38,281 bases of DNA from Verrucomicrobiota bacterium (GCA_016280825.1 JAEEHL010000029.1:1-38281), one strand, 5' to 3'; counted from the first letter of the stretch, positions 19,189 through 28,435 are shown. The notes: generated by a model from the letters alone, not told the origin. Numbers and translations are program-made.

Positions 19189-20007
19189 ATGGAGATATCT
19201 AGAGAGCAGGTCTGGGACGAGGCGCCGCGCACATTTGCGGAGGCTGCGCTTCGCCGTCTCCTTCGCCTTTTGTCCGGGGTCGGCCACGCGGGGAAGATAC
19301 TCTTCCTCTCCGTTACATCGTTCCCGGCGGTGGTCTTCAGGAAGTCAGGCCGGGCGGACCTTGCGCGGCACCTCTATTCGACTGGCATACGCACGCTCCC
19401 CGTGACGACCGTCGTCTCGCTCTTTACAGGCATGATACTCGCCCTGCAGGTGGGGCTTGAGCTCCGCCGCTTCAACCAGGAGATGCACCTTGGCGCGGCG
19501 GTCATGATATCGCTCATCCGCGAGATGGGGCCGTTCAGCTGCGCGATGTGCCTTGCGGCCTGCGTCGGCAGCGCGATCGCGGCGGAGATAGGCACGATGA
19601 AGGTGAACGACGAGGTGGCGGCGCTCGAGATAATGTCCATTTCGCCCGTGAGGTACCTTGCCGCGCCGCGCATCCTCGCGCTCGTCCTCATGTCGCCCCT
19701 TATGGCGTTTTTCTGCTGCGTCGTCGGCACGATGGGCGGCGGCATCGTGGGGCTTACGCAGCTCAACGTCGACTTCGGCCAGTACATGGCAAGCGCAATG
19801 TCGATTGCCGAGGCGAAGGACCTTTTCGTCGGCCTTGCGAAGGCGCTCGTCTTCGGCCTCGTGATCGGCGCGGTCTCCGTTTCGGAGGGCTTCTCGACTT
19901 CGCTTGGCGCGACGGGCGTGGGGCGCTCGACGCAGAGAAGCGTGATACTGAGCTTCCTCCTCATTCTCATGACGGGGTACATGATAACCCGCGTCGCATA
20001 CAGGTAG
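19189..20007 (+). CDS. mlaE: MlaE/YrbE family ABC transporter permease
   Basis: VTTVVSLFTGMILALQVGLELRRF, REMGPFSCAMCLAACVGSAIAAEIGTMKVNDEVAALEIM, LAAPRILAL. ATG at 19189; ORF track extends upstream into the GT gene. Confidence 0.93.
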   Translation: MEISREQVWDEAPRTFAEAALRRLLRLLSGVGHAGKILFLSVTSFPAVVFRKSGRADLARHLYSTGIRTLPVTTVVSLFTGMILALQVGLELRRFNQEMHLGAAVMISLIREMGPFSCAMCLAACVGSAIAAEIGTMKVNDEVAALEIMSISPVRYLAAPRILALVLMSPLMAFFCCVVGTMGGGIVGLTQLNVDFGQYMASAMSIAEAKDLFVGLAKALVFGLVIGAVSVSEGFSTSLGATGVGRSTQRSVILSFLLILMTGYMITRVAYR

Positions 20008-20012
20008 AGGTC

Positions 20013-21131
20013 ATGGAAAAGCGCGTTTGGACGGAGTTCCACGGGGACAGGCTCGTCTCCAACTACAGGCGGATGGTGGAGAGGGTTCGCCCGGCGAGGG
20101 TGCTCTGCGTACTGAAGGCGAATGCATACGGCCTTGGAGTGGATTTGGTCGCAAAGGCGCTTTACGGGGCAGGCTGCCGGCTTTTCGGCGTGGCCGATCC
20201 GTTCGAGGCGCTAGAACTGAAAGGGCTCTGCCCCGGAAGCCACGTGCAGATGCTCTCTGGCGTCCTGCCTGGCGAGATACCCGACATGGTGAAGGAGGGG
20301 ATCGTCCTCCCCGCCATCGACCTTGCAACGGCAAGGCTCGTCTCCCGCGCGGCATGCCGGCTGGGCACGAAGGCCAGAATGCATTTCAAGGTCGACAGCG
20401 GCATGGGACGGCTTGGAGTGCCAGTGTCCGGGGCGATGGACGTTCTCTCGAAGGCGGCCGCGCTGCCCTCGCTGGAAATCGAGGGGGTGTTCTCGCACCT
20501 CGCCACGGCCGGCACGCCGGGTGACGCGTACGCGCTTGCGCAGATAGCCGACTTCAAGGCCTTTCTCCGCGACGCGAGGAGTGCGGGCTTCAGGTTCAAG
20601 GCGGTGCACATCGCCGCGTCCGACGCGATCAACAACTTCCCGCAGTGCGCCAGGAGGCCGTTCAACATGGTCCGCGCCGGCATAGACCTCTACGGCAGCT
20701 TCGACCCGAACGGGCGGCGCGAACTCGGGGTGGAATGCGTCTTCTCGCTGAAGGCGCGGGTGGCGCAGGTCCGCACGCTCCCGGCGGGGACGTCGCTCGG
20801 GTACCTGCGTACATGGCGCCTCGGGAAGCGCTCCCGCATAGCAACCATCGCCGCGGGATACGCCGACGGGCTGCCGCTCGCGCTCTCCAACAGGGGCAAC
20901 GTGCTCGTCAACGGACGCCTCTGCCCCGTCGTTGGGCGCATTTCGATGGACTACGCGACGGTGGACGTCTCCGGCGCGGGCGACGTGCGCCCGGGCGACG
21001 AAGTCGTCTGCCTTGGGAGCGACGGCAGGCATTCCGTATTTCCCGACGACTGGGCCGCCGCCAAGGGAACGCACGCCTACGACATAATCTGCTCTCTTGG
21101 CCGTCGCGTCGAGCGCCGCAGCGCAACATGA
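20013..21131 (+). CDS. alr: Alanine racemase
   Basis: VLCVLKANAYGLG PLP lysine; FKVDSGMGRLG; FNMVRAGIDLYG; SLGYLRTW; AAGYADGLPLALSN; VVGRISMDYATVDVSG. Confidence 0.95.
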   Translation: MEKRVWTEFHGDRLVSNYRRMVERVRPARVLCVLKANAYGLGVDLVAKALYGAGCRLFGVADPFEALELKGLCPGSHVQMLSGVLPGEIPDMVKEGIVLPAIDLATARLVSRAACRLGTKARMHFKVDSGMGRLGVPVSGAMDVLSKAAALPSLEIEGVFSHLATAGTPGDAYALAQIADFKAFLRDARSAGFRFKAVHIAASDAINNFPQCARRPFNMVRAGIDLYGSFDPNGRRELGVECVFSLKARVAQVRTLPAGTSLGYLRTWRLGKRSRIATIAAGYADGLPLALSNRGNVLVNGRLCPVVGRISMDYATVDVSGAGDVRPGDEVVCLGSDGRHSVFPDDWAAAKGTHAYDIICSLGRRVERRSAT

Positions 21132-21176
21132 AATTGCGGTAAACACGGCAGGTCGCAAACCAGTCATGGGGCAATT

Positions 21177-21206
21177 TTGACAAATAGGCCGCATATTTGA
21201 TAAAAT
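21177..21206 (+). promoter_or_regulatory. Extended -10 promoter: TTGACA-N18(..TGA)-TAAAAT
   Basis: Upstream of ribH at 21238; consensus -35. Confidence 0.78.
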
Positions 21207-21237
21207 ACGCGTCCTAAACGGAAGGAGAGGGAGAAAT

Positions 21238-21699
21238 ATGACGGAGATATCTGCTGGGCTAGTGGCCAAGGACATGAAAATCGCGGTGGTTGCGAGCCGC
21301 TTCAACAGTTTTCTCACCGACCAGCTTGTAAAAGGCGCCATCGACGCCTTTGTGAGGCATGGTGGAAAGGACGCCGACATCGTCATCGTGAAGGCGCCTG
21401 GCGCATACGAGCTGCCGCTCGCTGCCAAGAAGCTTGCGAAGTCGGGCAAGTTTGACGCTGTGGTTGCGCTCGGCGTTGTCGTGCAGGGCGCAACTCCCCA
21501 CGCATCGCTCATCAACGAGACGACGGCGCGCGCCTTCAGCGAGATTTCGATGGCGGAGATGGTTCCGGTGATCGACGGGGTCGTCAGCGCCGAATCGCTT
21601 GAACAGGCGGTCGAGCGCTGCGGCACGAAGCAGGGCAACAAGGGTTTTTCCGCAATGCAGGCGGCGATTGAAATGGCCGACTTGATGAGGAAAATGTAA
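21238..21699 (+). CDS. ribH: 6,7-dimethyl-8-ribityllumazine synthase (divergent active-site loops)
   Basis: VASRFNSFLTDQLVKGAIDAF, APGAYELPLAAKKLA, ATPH, EQAVERCGTKQGNKG. Confidence 0.88.
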   Translation: MTEISAGLVAKDMKIAVVASRFNSFLTDQLVKGAIDAFVRHGGKDADIVIVKAPGAYELPLAAKKLAKSGKFDAVVALGVVVQGATPHASLINETTARAFSEISMAEMVPVIDGVVSAESLEQAVERCGTKQGNKGFSAMQAAIEMADLMRKM

Positions 21700-21724
21700 T
21701 TGCAATCGAAAGGAGGATGGTAAA

Positions 21725-22966
21725 ATGGCAAAGGAAGTGAAAAAGGTTGCGTTTCTGACGGCTGGCGGCCTTGCGCCGTGTCTCTCCAGCGCAATCGGCT
21801 TTCTCATAAAGCAGTACACCGACAAGGCCCCGAACGTGGAGATGATAGGCTACATCAACGGCTACATGGGGCTTTTGAAGGGAGAGTCGATTCCCGTCAC
21901 GGACGTCGTGCGCAAGAACGCGCTCGTCCTCACGATGCACGGAGGCAGCCCCATAGGCAACAGCCGCGTCAAGCTCACGAACGTGAAGGACTGCGTCAAG
22001 CGCGGTCTTGTGAAGGAGGGCGAAGACCCCCTCAAGGTCGCGGCGGACCAGCTCGTCAAGGACGGCGTCGACGTGCTCCACACGATCGGCGGCGACGACA
22101 CCAACACGACCGCGGCTGACCTTGCCGACTACCTTGCGAAGAACAACTACCCGCTCATCGTGGTGGGCCTGCCGAAGACGGTCGACAACGACGTCTACCC
22201 GATCAAGCAGTCGCTCGGCGCGTGGACCGCCGCCGAGGAGGGGGCGAAGTTCTTCTTGAACGTCGTAAAGGAGAACAGCGCGAACCCGCGCGCCCTCACG
22301 ATCCACGAGGTCATGGGGCGCAATTGCGGCTGGCTTACGTACAAGACGGCCTTCTACTACCGCAAGATGCTCGAGCGCAAGGTCAAGTTCCTGCCGGAGT
22401 TCGGGCTCAACATGAAGCGCCAGGACGTCCACGCCATCTACGTGCCGGAGTCGCGCATAAACTTCGCGAGCGAGGCAAAGCGGCTCAGGGCGATAATGGA
22501 CGAGGTCGACGCGGTCAACATCTTCGTCTCCGAGGGGGCGGGGGTTTCGGAGATCATCGCCGAGATGAAGAGGCGCGGCGAGGAAGTGCCGGTAGACGCC
22601 TTCGGCCACCCGAGGCTCGACAAGGTGAACGTCGGCCAGTACGTCGGCAGGCGCTTCGGCGAGCTTCTCGGCGCGGAGAAGGTGCAGGTGTTCAAGTCCG
22701 GCTATTTCGCGAGGTCCGCGAAGCCCAACCCGAAGGACCTGCGCCTCATCTCGAAGTGCTGCGCGAAGGCCGTCGAGTGCGCGCTTTCCGGAGTGTCGGG
22801 GGTGGTCGGCCAGGACGAAGACGCCCTCGGCAAGATACGCGCCTGCGAGTTCAGCCGCATCAAGGGCGGCAAGCCGTTCAACGTGCGCAAGGGCAGCTTC
22901 CGGGCGATGTGCAAGGAGATCGGCCAGCCGAATCCGCGCAAGAAGCGCTTTGACGCCGTCAAGTGA
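21725..22966 (+). CDS. pfp: 6-phosphofructokinase, pyrophosphate-dependent type
   Basis: Strong SD (aaaggagg); TIGGDDTNTTAADLADYL (GGDD rather than GGDG), GLPKTVDNDVYP, EVMGRNCGWL. Confidence 0.9.
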   Translation: MAKEVKKVAFLTAGGLAPCLSSAIGFLIKQYTDKAPNVEMIGYINGYMGLLKGESIPVTDVVRKNALVLTMHGGSPIGNSRVKLTNVKDCVKRGLVKEGEDPLKVAADQLVKDGVDVLHTIGGDDTNTTAADLADYLAKNNYPLIVVGLPKTVDNDVYPIKQSLGAWTAAEEGAKFFLNVVKENSANPRALTIHEVMGRNCGWLTYKTAFYYRKMLERKVKFLPEFGLNMKRQDVHAIYVPESRINFASEAKRLRAIMDEVDAVNIFVSEGAGVSEIIAEMKRRGEEVPVDAFGHPRLDKVNVGQYVGRRFGELLGAEKVQVFKSGYFARSAKPNPKDLRLISKCCAKAVECALSGVSGVVGQDEDALGKIRACEFSRIKGGKPFNVRKGSFRAMCKEIGQPNPRKKRFDAVK

Positions 22967-22984
22967 CCTTTTGGAGCCCGCGAC

Positions 22985-23677
22985 ATGATTTCGCTGGAGA
23001 AGGGCCTGATTGTCGAGCTCGACTACGTTGCCCCCGGGGGGCTCGAGTTTCTGTTCGGCACCCTGCGCAAGACGCTTTCCTCCATTGACCCGAAGCTGTC
23101 GCTGACGGCTGTGGACGAGGCGCGCTATTTCGCGGGGAGGGACAGCGAGGCGGCCCTTGCGGAGTACTTCTCCCGCAACAAGTGCAAGAAGACCGCGCCT
23201 AAGGCCGCGCGCGACCTTGCCGCCGCGATGAAGGCCGCGTTCACGAAGAAGCTCCCCTCGCTCGTCACGCAGCCTGTCAGGAACTTCCTGAAGGTTGCCG
23301 CGGACAGCGGCCTCAGGACGGTACTCGTGACTTGCGCCGATGTCGAGAGCCCGGCGATCGCCGCCCTCGCGGCGCAGCTCCCGGGCGGCGGCAGGACGGT
23401 TCTCGTGCACGAGGAGATGACGCGCTACGGCGGAATCTCCGGCGCCGCGGTGAAGCGCGTAGTTAACCTAATGCGCATCCATCCTTCGCGCCTTGCGATT
23501 GTCGCTGGGTCCGGCCATTCCGTGAAGGAAGGCCTCAAGTACGGCATCGGCTCCATGGCCGTATCGTGCCCGCGCAACGAATATCAGGATTTCAGCGGCG
23601 CGTGCGCTATGGTGGGCGAGATGGGCGCTCCCGCAGCAAGAAAGGCCGCGGCGGTTCTGCGCGTATGTCCGGCATAG
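22985..23677 (+). CDS. HAD-like protein, probably catalytically degenerate
   Basis: GLIVELDYVAP (single motif-I Asp), TVLVTCAD motif-II-like, LAIVAGSGHSVKEGLKYGI motif-IV-like; layout resembles a HAD fold. Confidence 0.5.
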   Translation: MISLEKGLIVELDYVAPGGLEFLFGTLRKTLSSIDPKLSLTAVDEARYFAGRDSEAALAEYFSRNKCKKTAPKAARDLAAAMKAAFTKKLPSLVTQPVRNFLKVAADSGLRTVLVTCADVESPAIAALAAQLPGGGRTVLVHEEMTRYGGISGAAVKRVVNLMRIHPSRLAIVAGSGHSVKEGLKYGIGSMAVSCPRNEYQDFSGACAMVGEMGAPAARKAAAVLRVCPA

Positions 23678-24309
23678 AGAGGCTCCACGAGATAATGAAG
23701 CGCCTGCGCGACCCCGAGAGGGGCTGCCCGTGGGACCGCGAGCAGACGCTTGACACCCTGAAGCCGTGCGTTCTCGAGGAGACGTACGAGCTTCTCGCGG
23801 CGATGGATGATCCGTCTGACAGGGAGTCCTACGTAGAGGAACTGGGCGACGTCCTCCTGCAGGTCATGTTCCAGAGCGTAATGGGCGAGGAGCGCGGCGA
23901 CTTCACCTTTGACGACGTGGCGAACGCCGTTGCCGACAAGCTCGTCCACCGCCACCCGCACGTCTTCGGCGACGTCAAGGCCGACGATTCAGCCGCCGTG
24001 CTCAGGAACTGGGAGCGCATCAAGGCCATGGAGCGGGCGAAGAAGGCCCGCCGCAGCGCCCTCGACGGAGTGCCGCCGTCGCTGCCTGCGCTTCTCAAGG
24101 CGCGGCGCATGATGGAGAAGGCTTCGCGCGCCGGCTACGAGGAGCCGATTCCGGAAGTCGACGCCGCAGCCGACCCGGGGGGGTACATGCTTGCCGCGGT
24201 GAAGCGGCTTGCGGATCTTGGAATTGACGCCGAGGCGGCCCTTGAAAAAAGGCTTTCGGGATTTGCAGGCCGGTTTCGCGCGTTCGAGGACGCGCACAGG
24301 GCCGACTGA
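23665..24309 (+). CDS. mazG: MazG nucleoside triphosphate pyrophosphohydrolase
   Basis: LRDPERGCPWDREQTLDTLKPCVLEETYELLAAMDD... EELGDVLLQVMFQS... KLVHRHPHVFGDV. Overlaps the upstream gene by 13 bp. Confidence 0.95.
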   Translation: MSGIERLHEIMKRLRDPERGCPWDREQTLDTLKPCVLEETYELLAAMDDPSDRESYVEELGDVLLQVMFQSVMGEERGDFTFDDVANAVADKLVHRHPHVFGDVKADDSAAVLRNWERIKAMERAKKARRSALDGVPPSLPALLKARRMMEKASRAGYEEPIPEVDAAADPGGYMLAAVKRLADLGIDAEAALEKRLSGFAGRFRAFEDAHRAD

Positions 24310-24321
24310 GGCGCGCTCTCG

Positions 24322-25488
24322 ATGGTGAATTCGCGCAGAACCGCCGCGTTCGCCCTCATGCGATGGCTCTCCACCAAGGAGTTCCCTGCCGGGCTTGTCG
24401 CCGACGCGGAAGACAGGGCGTTCGTGCAGGATCTCGTGTATACTGCAATACGCAGGCTGCGCGCGCTGCGGCTCGTCCTCGGCAAGTTCGTCGCCAGGTG
24501 GCCGAAGGGGGAGCTTGAAGCCCTGCTGTACGTCGGCGCCGCGCAGCTCCTGTACATGGATTCCGTCCCCGACTTCGCCGCGGTAAACGAGACCGTCGCG
24601 GCGGCGCGGCTCTGCAGGAACGCGAGCGTGCCGAAGGTCGTGAACGCGGTCCTGCGCAACGTCGCGAGGAACCGCGACGCGGTGGAGAGGGAGCTTGCGG
24701 AGGCGCCCGTCGACGCGAGGGAGAGCTTTCCATCGGTTCTTGCAAGGCGATGGTCGGCGAGGCTTGGCGCGGAGAGGACAGCCGCCCTCATGAGGGACCT
24801 GAACGTGCCGGCGAAGACGTTTCTCGCCCGCAGGGACGGTTCCTTCGTCGAACTGGAGCGCGGGCGCAGGGTTGAGGACGTGCCGGGGTACAGCGAAGGC
24901 GAGTTCATCGTGCAGGACAGGGCGACCGCAGCCGCCGTCGAGCTAATGGGGGTTTCGTCCGGGGAGAAGGTCCTCGACGCATGCGCGGCTCCGGGGGGCA
25001 AGTCGGTTCAGCTCCTGTGGCGTGGCGCGGACCTTGTCGCCTGCGAGGTGAACGCGGCGCGCCGCCGCCGGCTCGAGGAGAACCTTGCGCGCACAAGGCT
25101 CGGCGCCCGCGTCGTGAGTTCGCTTTCTGAGATCCCGGAGGGTGAGTCGTTCGACGCGGCGCTTGTCGACGCGCCGTGTTCCAACACGGGCGTTCTCAGG
25201 CGGCGGCCCGACGCGAGATGGAATTTTTCGGAGGAGAAGCTTTCCCGCCTTGTCGGGCTGCAGAGGTCGATTCTTGACAACGCAGCGAAGTTCGTCCGCC
25301 CGGGCGGGAGGCTCGTCTATTCGACTTGTTCGCTCGAGCCGGAGGAGAACGCCATGCAGACGGCGGCATTCCTGTCGCGCCATCCCGATTTCGCGCTTGG
25401 TGGCGAACGCGAGATGTTGCCCTCTGAGGACGGTTCCGACGGCGCGTACGCGGCGCTTCTTCGCCGGGAGGGCGGCGCGGCGAAATGA
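24322..25488 (+). CDS. rsmB: 16S rRNA m5C methyltransferase RsmB/Sun family (NusB-like domain plus MTase)
   Basis: NusB-like N-terminus; VLDACAAPGGKSVQLL; DAPCSNTGVLRRRPDARW; LVYSTCSLEPEEN. Confidence 0.92.
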   Translation: MVNSRRTAAFALMRWLSTKEFPAGLVADAEDRAFVQDLVYTAIRRLRALRLVLGKFVARWPKGELEALLYVGAAQLLYMDSVPDFAAVNETVAAARLCRNASVPKVVNAVLRNVARNRDAVERELAEAPVDARESFPSVLARRWSARLGAERTAALMRDLNVPAKTFLARRDGSFVELERGRRVEDVPGYSEGEFIVQDRATAAAVELMGVSSGEKVLDACAAPGGKSVQLLWRGADLVACEVNAARRRRLEENLARTRLGARVVSSLSEIPEGESFDAALVDAPCSNTGVLRRRPDARWNFSEEKLSRLVGLQRSILDNAAKFVRPGGRLVYSTCSLEPEENAMQTAAFLSRHPDFALGGEREMLPSEDGSDGAYAALLRREGGAAK

Positions 25489-28424
25489 ACGGCAACAAGA
25501 TAATCGAGGCCTCGGCCGGCACAGGCAAGACCCACCGACTCGCCTCCCGCATCATCGCGCTCCTGAGGGCCGGCGCAAAGCCGCAGGAGATAGTCGCGCT
25601 CACGTTCTCCCGCGCTGCCGCCGGCGAGATATTCGTGAGGTTTGTCGGCATGCTCGCGAAGTCCGCGAGGCGCAGGCCCGCCGACATCGCGCTCCTGCGC
25701 CAGGCGATAGGCACGCAGCACCTTTCGCAGATCGGCACCCTGGACAGCTTCCTCATGCGCATGGCGAGGGTCTTTCCGCTCGAGCTCGGCATCTGCGGGG
25801 AGATGCAGATAATGGACGAGAGCCGCGCGGAGGACGAGCGCGCGAAGACGTCGTTTTCGATCCTCCGCCGCACTGACGAGACGTCGCGCAGGCATTTCGC
25901 GGAGGCGTTCTCGCTTGCGATGAACCGCGAGGAGCCGCGAAGCTTCATAGCGGCGTACAACAGGTTTGTCGGCGAATGGCACGGCCTCGTGCTCGAGAAC
26001 GGCGACGAAGCAGCCTGGAACTGCGTCCGCGGAGTTTTCGGCGACAGGCCCCCGGAGTGGATTGGCGCAACGGAAGCCGACCTTGCGCGTGCCGCAGACG
26101 GGCTTCTGGACATCTTCCCCGGCGATGCCGCCTGGGCGGCGTTCGCGGAATGGGTGAAGGGTTTCCGCGGCAGGCTTTCAGGTCTCGTCGGGATTGCGGG
26201 GAAGGTCATGTCGCTTGCGGAGGAGGACCTTTCCCGCGCCGTCATAGAGTTCAAGTACAGGAAGCGGTATGCGGTTGCCGGCGAGGACGCGCGAAAGCTG
26301 CGCGACGCCGTGCATCTCGTTGCGGGATACTGCATGCGCATGAAGATCGAGGAGACGATGGGAGTCTATCGCCTCATCTCGGCGTTCGAGCGCGAATACA
26401 ACGCGAAGGTGCGGGCGAAGGGCAACCTGGTCTTCGGCGACATCCCGCGACTCGTAAGCTCCCTCCCGGAGCACGTGAGGAGGAACCTCGAGTACCGCAT
26501 GGACTGCAGGATACGCGCATGGGCGCTCGACGAGTTCCAGGACACGAGCCGGCCGCAATGGAGGGCGTTGGCCGACCTAGTAGACGAGGCCAAGCAGTCT
26601 GGCGGCGAAAAGCCGGTTTTCGTTGTCGGGGACTTCAAGCAGGCGATATACGGCTGGCGCGAGGGGGATGTATCCATCTTCGAGAGGGAATGCGACGACG
26701 AGGCCGTCTACAGGAGGATCCACCTCGACCGTACGTGGAGATCGGGGCCTGCCGTCGTCGAGGCGGTGAACAGGGTGTTTGCGGGCGGGGCCGTCGGCGA
26801 CCTGTTCCCCAGGTGGAAGGCGAAGTGCCATGAGCACAGGTCGGCACGCGGCGACATCGAGGGGCTTGTGCAGGTCATGGACGCGCCCGGCGCGAAGAAG
26901 GAAGACTTCCTCGAGCCGGTCTACAACGCGCTTGCCGCCGCAAGGCCCGTGGAAAGGGGGCTTGAGGCGGCGGTTCTCGTGAGGGACAACAAGCTCGGCC
27001 GCAAGATCGTCAACTACCTCAAGGGCCGCGGCATGAACGACGTGGAGTTCGAGGGCGACGGCGATTCGTGCGAAACCACCGCCCTCGGCGGTTTCCTCGA
27101 CCTTGTGGAGCTTGCCGACCATCCGGGCGCTACGATGACGTGGCGGCATTTCATGTTGACCAACGTTGCAAAGGCGGCGTATGGCGACAGGCTTCCGCAG
27201 CCGGACGAAGTGTCACGGGACTTCTCGCGCGCATTCACGGAGAAGGGGCTTGTGCGCACGTTCCGCGAGCTGCGTGAGGCCATTCGCGCCTCCATGCTGC
27301 CAGACTGGGGCGAGTACGTCGAAAGCCAGTACGTAGGCATGCTGAAGGCGGCGGAGGAATTCGAGCTTTCAATGCGGCCGGACACGCGCCTTTCAGACTT
27401 CCGCTCGTTTCTCCAGTCGCGCAGGAACAGGACCTGCGCCGCCGCCGGCAAGGTGCGCGTGATGACGATCCACCACTCAAAGGGGCTTGGATTCGACTAT
27501 GTCGTCCTGCCGCTCTACGAGCATTGCGGCATCGGCAGCGGCGGGGAAAAGGGCCCCGTTGTCGGCGACGGGTGGGTGCTTGGCGACCCGGGCGCGGCGG
27601 GGAAGTACGCCGGCGCCCTGTCCAGGGCGATGGACGAGCGCAAGTGCAGGAAGGAGCTCGAGGAGCTTTGCACGTACTACGTGGCGATGACGCGGGCGAA
27701 AAGGTCCATGACCGTCATATTGCATCCGCAGGCCGCCAGGGATTCCTCCACGGTGAGGTTCTCCGACATCGTTCGGCAGTCTCTCGGCTCTCCTGCCGAA
27801 ATCGGCAACCGCCGCTGGGCGGAGGCATTGGCGGGGACGAATGCGCCTGCGAGCGGCAGCGGATGCGAGCTCCCGGTGCCGAGGACGGAGCCGCGCAAGG
27901 CGCGGCAGTCCTTCAGGCGGCGCCTTCCCTCCAGGAAGTTTGCCGACGGCGAGGTCGCGAGCGCCCTCTTCATGCGCGATTCCGCGAGAAGGCGGGCGAT
28001 CGAGCGCGGCGTCGAGGCGCACAGGGAGTTCGAGGCATTGGACTTTGTAGACGGGGAACTCGCCAGGGACGACTTCGACCGCGCCCTTGTGCGCCCCGCC
28101 GGGTTTACGGACCTCTGGCGCGAGCGTTCATACGAGATTCTCTCCGGCGGCGTCTGGGAGAGCGGGCAGTTCGACCGCGTCGTATTCGCGGGCGGCCGCG
28201 CCGTTATACAGGACTTCAAGACCAACAGGCCCATGAGGGGAGAGTCCCGAGAGGAGTTCGAGGCGCGGATGGCCATGACGTATCGCGCGCAGATGACGGC
28301 CTACCGCCGCGCGCTCGAGAGGTTGACCGGCATCCCCGCCGAGGCGATATCATGCGAGCTTCTCCTCGTGGCCACGAGATCCAGGGCCGTCGTCGGGGAC
28401 ATGCAGGGGGCAGGTGCGCATTGA
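25485..28424 (+). CDS. UvrD/RecB-like helicase with C-terminal PD-(D/E)XK nuclease (AddA-like)
   Basis: Motifs I ASAGTGKTHRLASRI, II ALDEFQDTSRPQW, III FVVGDFKQAIYGWR, V VMTIHHSKGLGFDYVVLP, VI YVAMTRAKRSM; nuclease VIQDFKTNRP... YRAQMTAYRRAL. Confidence 0.9.
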   Translation: MNGNKIIEASAGTGKTHRLASRIIALLRAGAKPQEIVALTFSRAAAGEIFVRFVGMLAKSARRRPADIALLRQAIGTQHLSQIGTLDSFLMRMARVFPLELGICGEMQIMDESRAEDERAKTSFSILRRTDETSRRHFAEAFSLAMNREEPRSFIAAYNRFVGEWHGLVLENGDEAAWNCVRGVFGDRPPEWIGATEADLARAADGLLDIFPGDAAWAAFAEWVKGFRGRLSGLVGIAGKVMSLAEEDLSRAVIEFKYRKRYAVAGEDARKLRDAVHLVAGYCMRMKIEETMGVYRLISAFEREYNAKVRAKGNLVFGDIPRLVSSLPEHVRRNLEYRMDCRIRAWALDEFQDTSRPQWRALADLVDEAKQSGGEKPVFVVGDFKQAIYGWREGDVSIFERECDDEAVYRRIHLDRTWRSGPAVVEAVNRVFAGGAVGDLFPRWKAKCHEHRSARGDIEGLVQVMDAPGAKKEDFLEPVYNALAAARPVERGLEAAVLVRDNKLGRKIVNYLKGRGMNDVEFEGDGDSCETTALGGFLDLVELADHPGATMTWRHFMLTNVAKAAYGDRLPQPDEVSRDFSRAFTEKGLVRTFRELREAIRASMLPDWGEYVESQYVGMLKAAEEFELSMRPDTRLSDFRSFLQSRRNRTCAAAGKVRVMTIHHSKGLGFDYVVLPLYEHCGIGSGGEKGPVVGDGWVLGDPGAAGKYAGALSRAMDERKCRKELEELCTYYVAMTRAKRSMTVILHPQAARDSSTVRFSDIVRQSLGSPAEIGNRRWAEALAGTNAPASGSGCELPVPRTEPRKARQSFRRRLPSRKFADGEVASALFMRDSARRRAIERGVEAHREFEALDFVDGELARDDFDRALVRPAGFTDLWRERSYEILSGGVWESGQFDRVVFAGGRAVIQDFKTNRPMRGESREEFEARMAMTYRAQMTAYRRALERLTGIPAEAISCELLLVATRSRAVVGDMQGAGAH

Positions 28425-28435
28425 AAGGGGAAAAC

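Noticed and set aside
21131-21177. AAATTGC...GCAATTT repeat upstream of ribH as an FMN riboswitch
   Set aside because: It lies upstream of the ribH promoter, has only 7-bp arms, and the predicted leader (about 25 nt) is too short for an FMN element.
21721-21726. TGG-TAAAAT match just upstream of the PFK gene
   Set aside because: The start codon lies inside this hexamer and no -35 is found at 17-18 bp; coincidental match to the promoter motif.
20211-21794. 527-aa minus-strand ORF across alr/ribH
   Set aside because: Crosses the alr-ribH intergenic promoter and lies antisense to two recognised genes.
21584-23410. 608-aa minus-strand ORF across the PFK region
   Set aside because: Spans parts of three + strand genes with clear family motifs; translation is low-complexity antisense.
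27524-28435. Upstream extension of the G1PDH ORF
   Set aside because: Overlaps the helicase-nuclease gene in another frame; ATG 28436 with SD aaagggg fits the family start.
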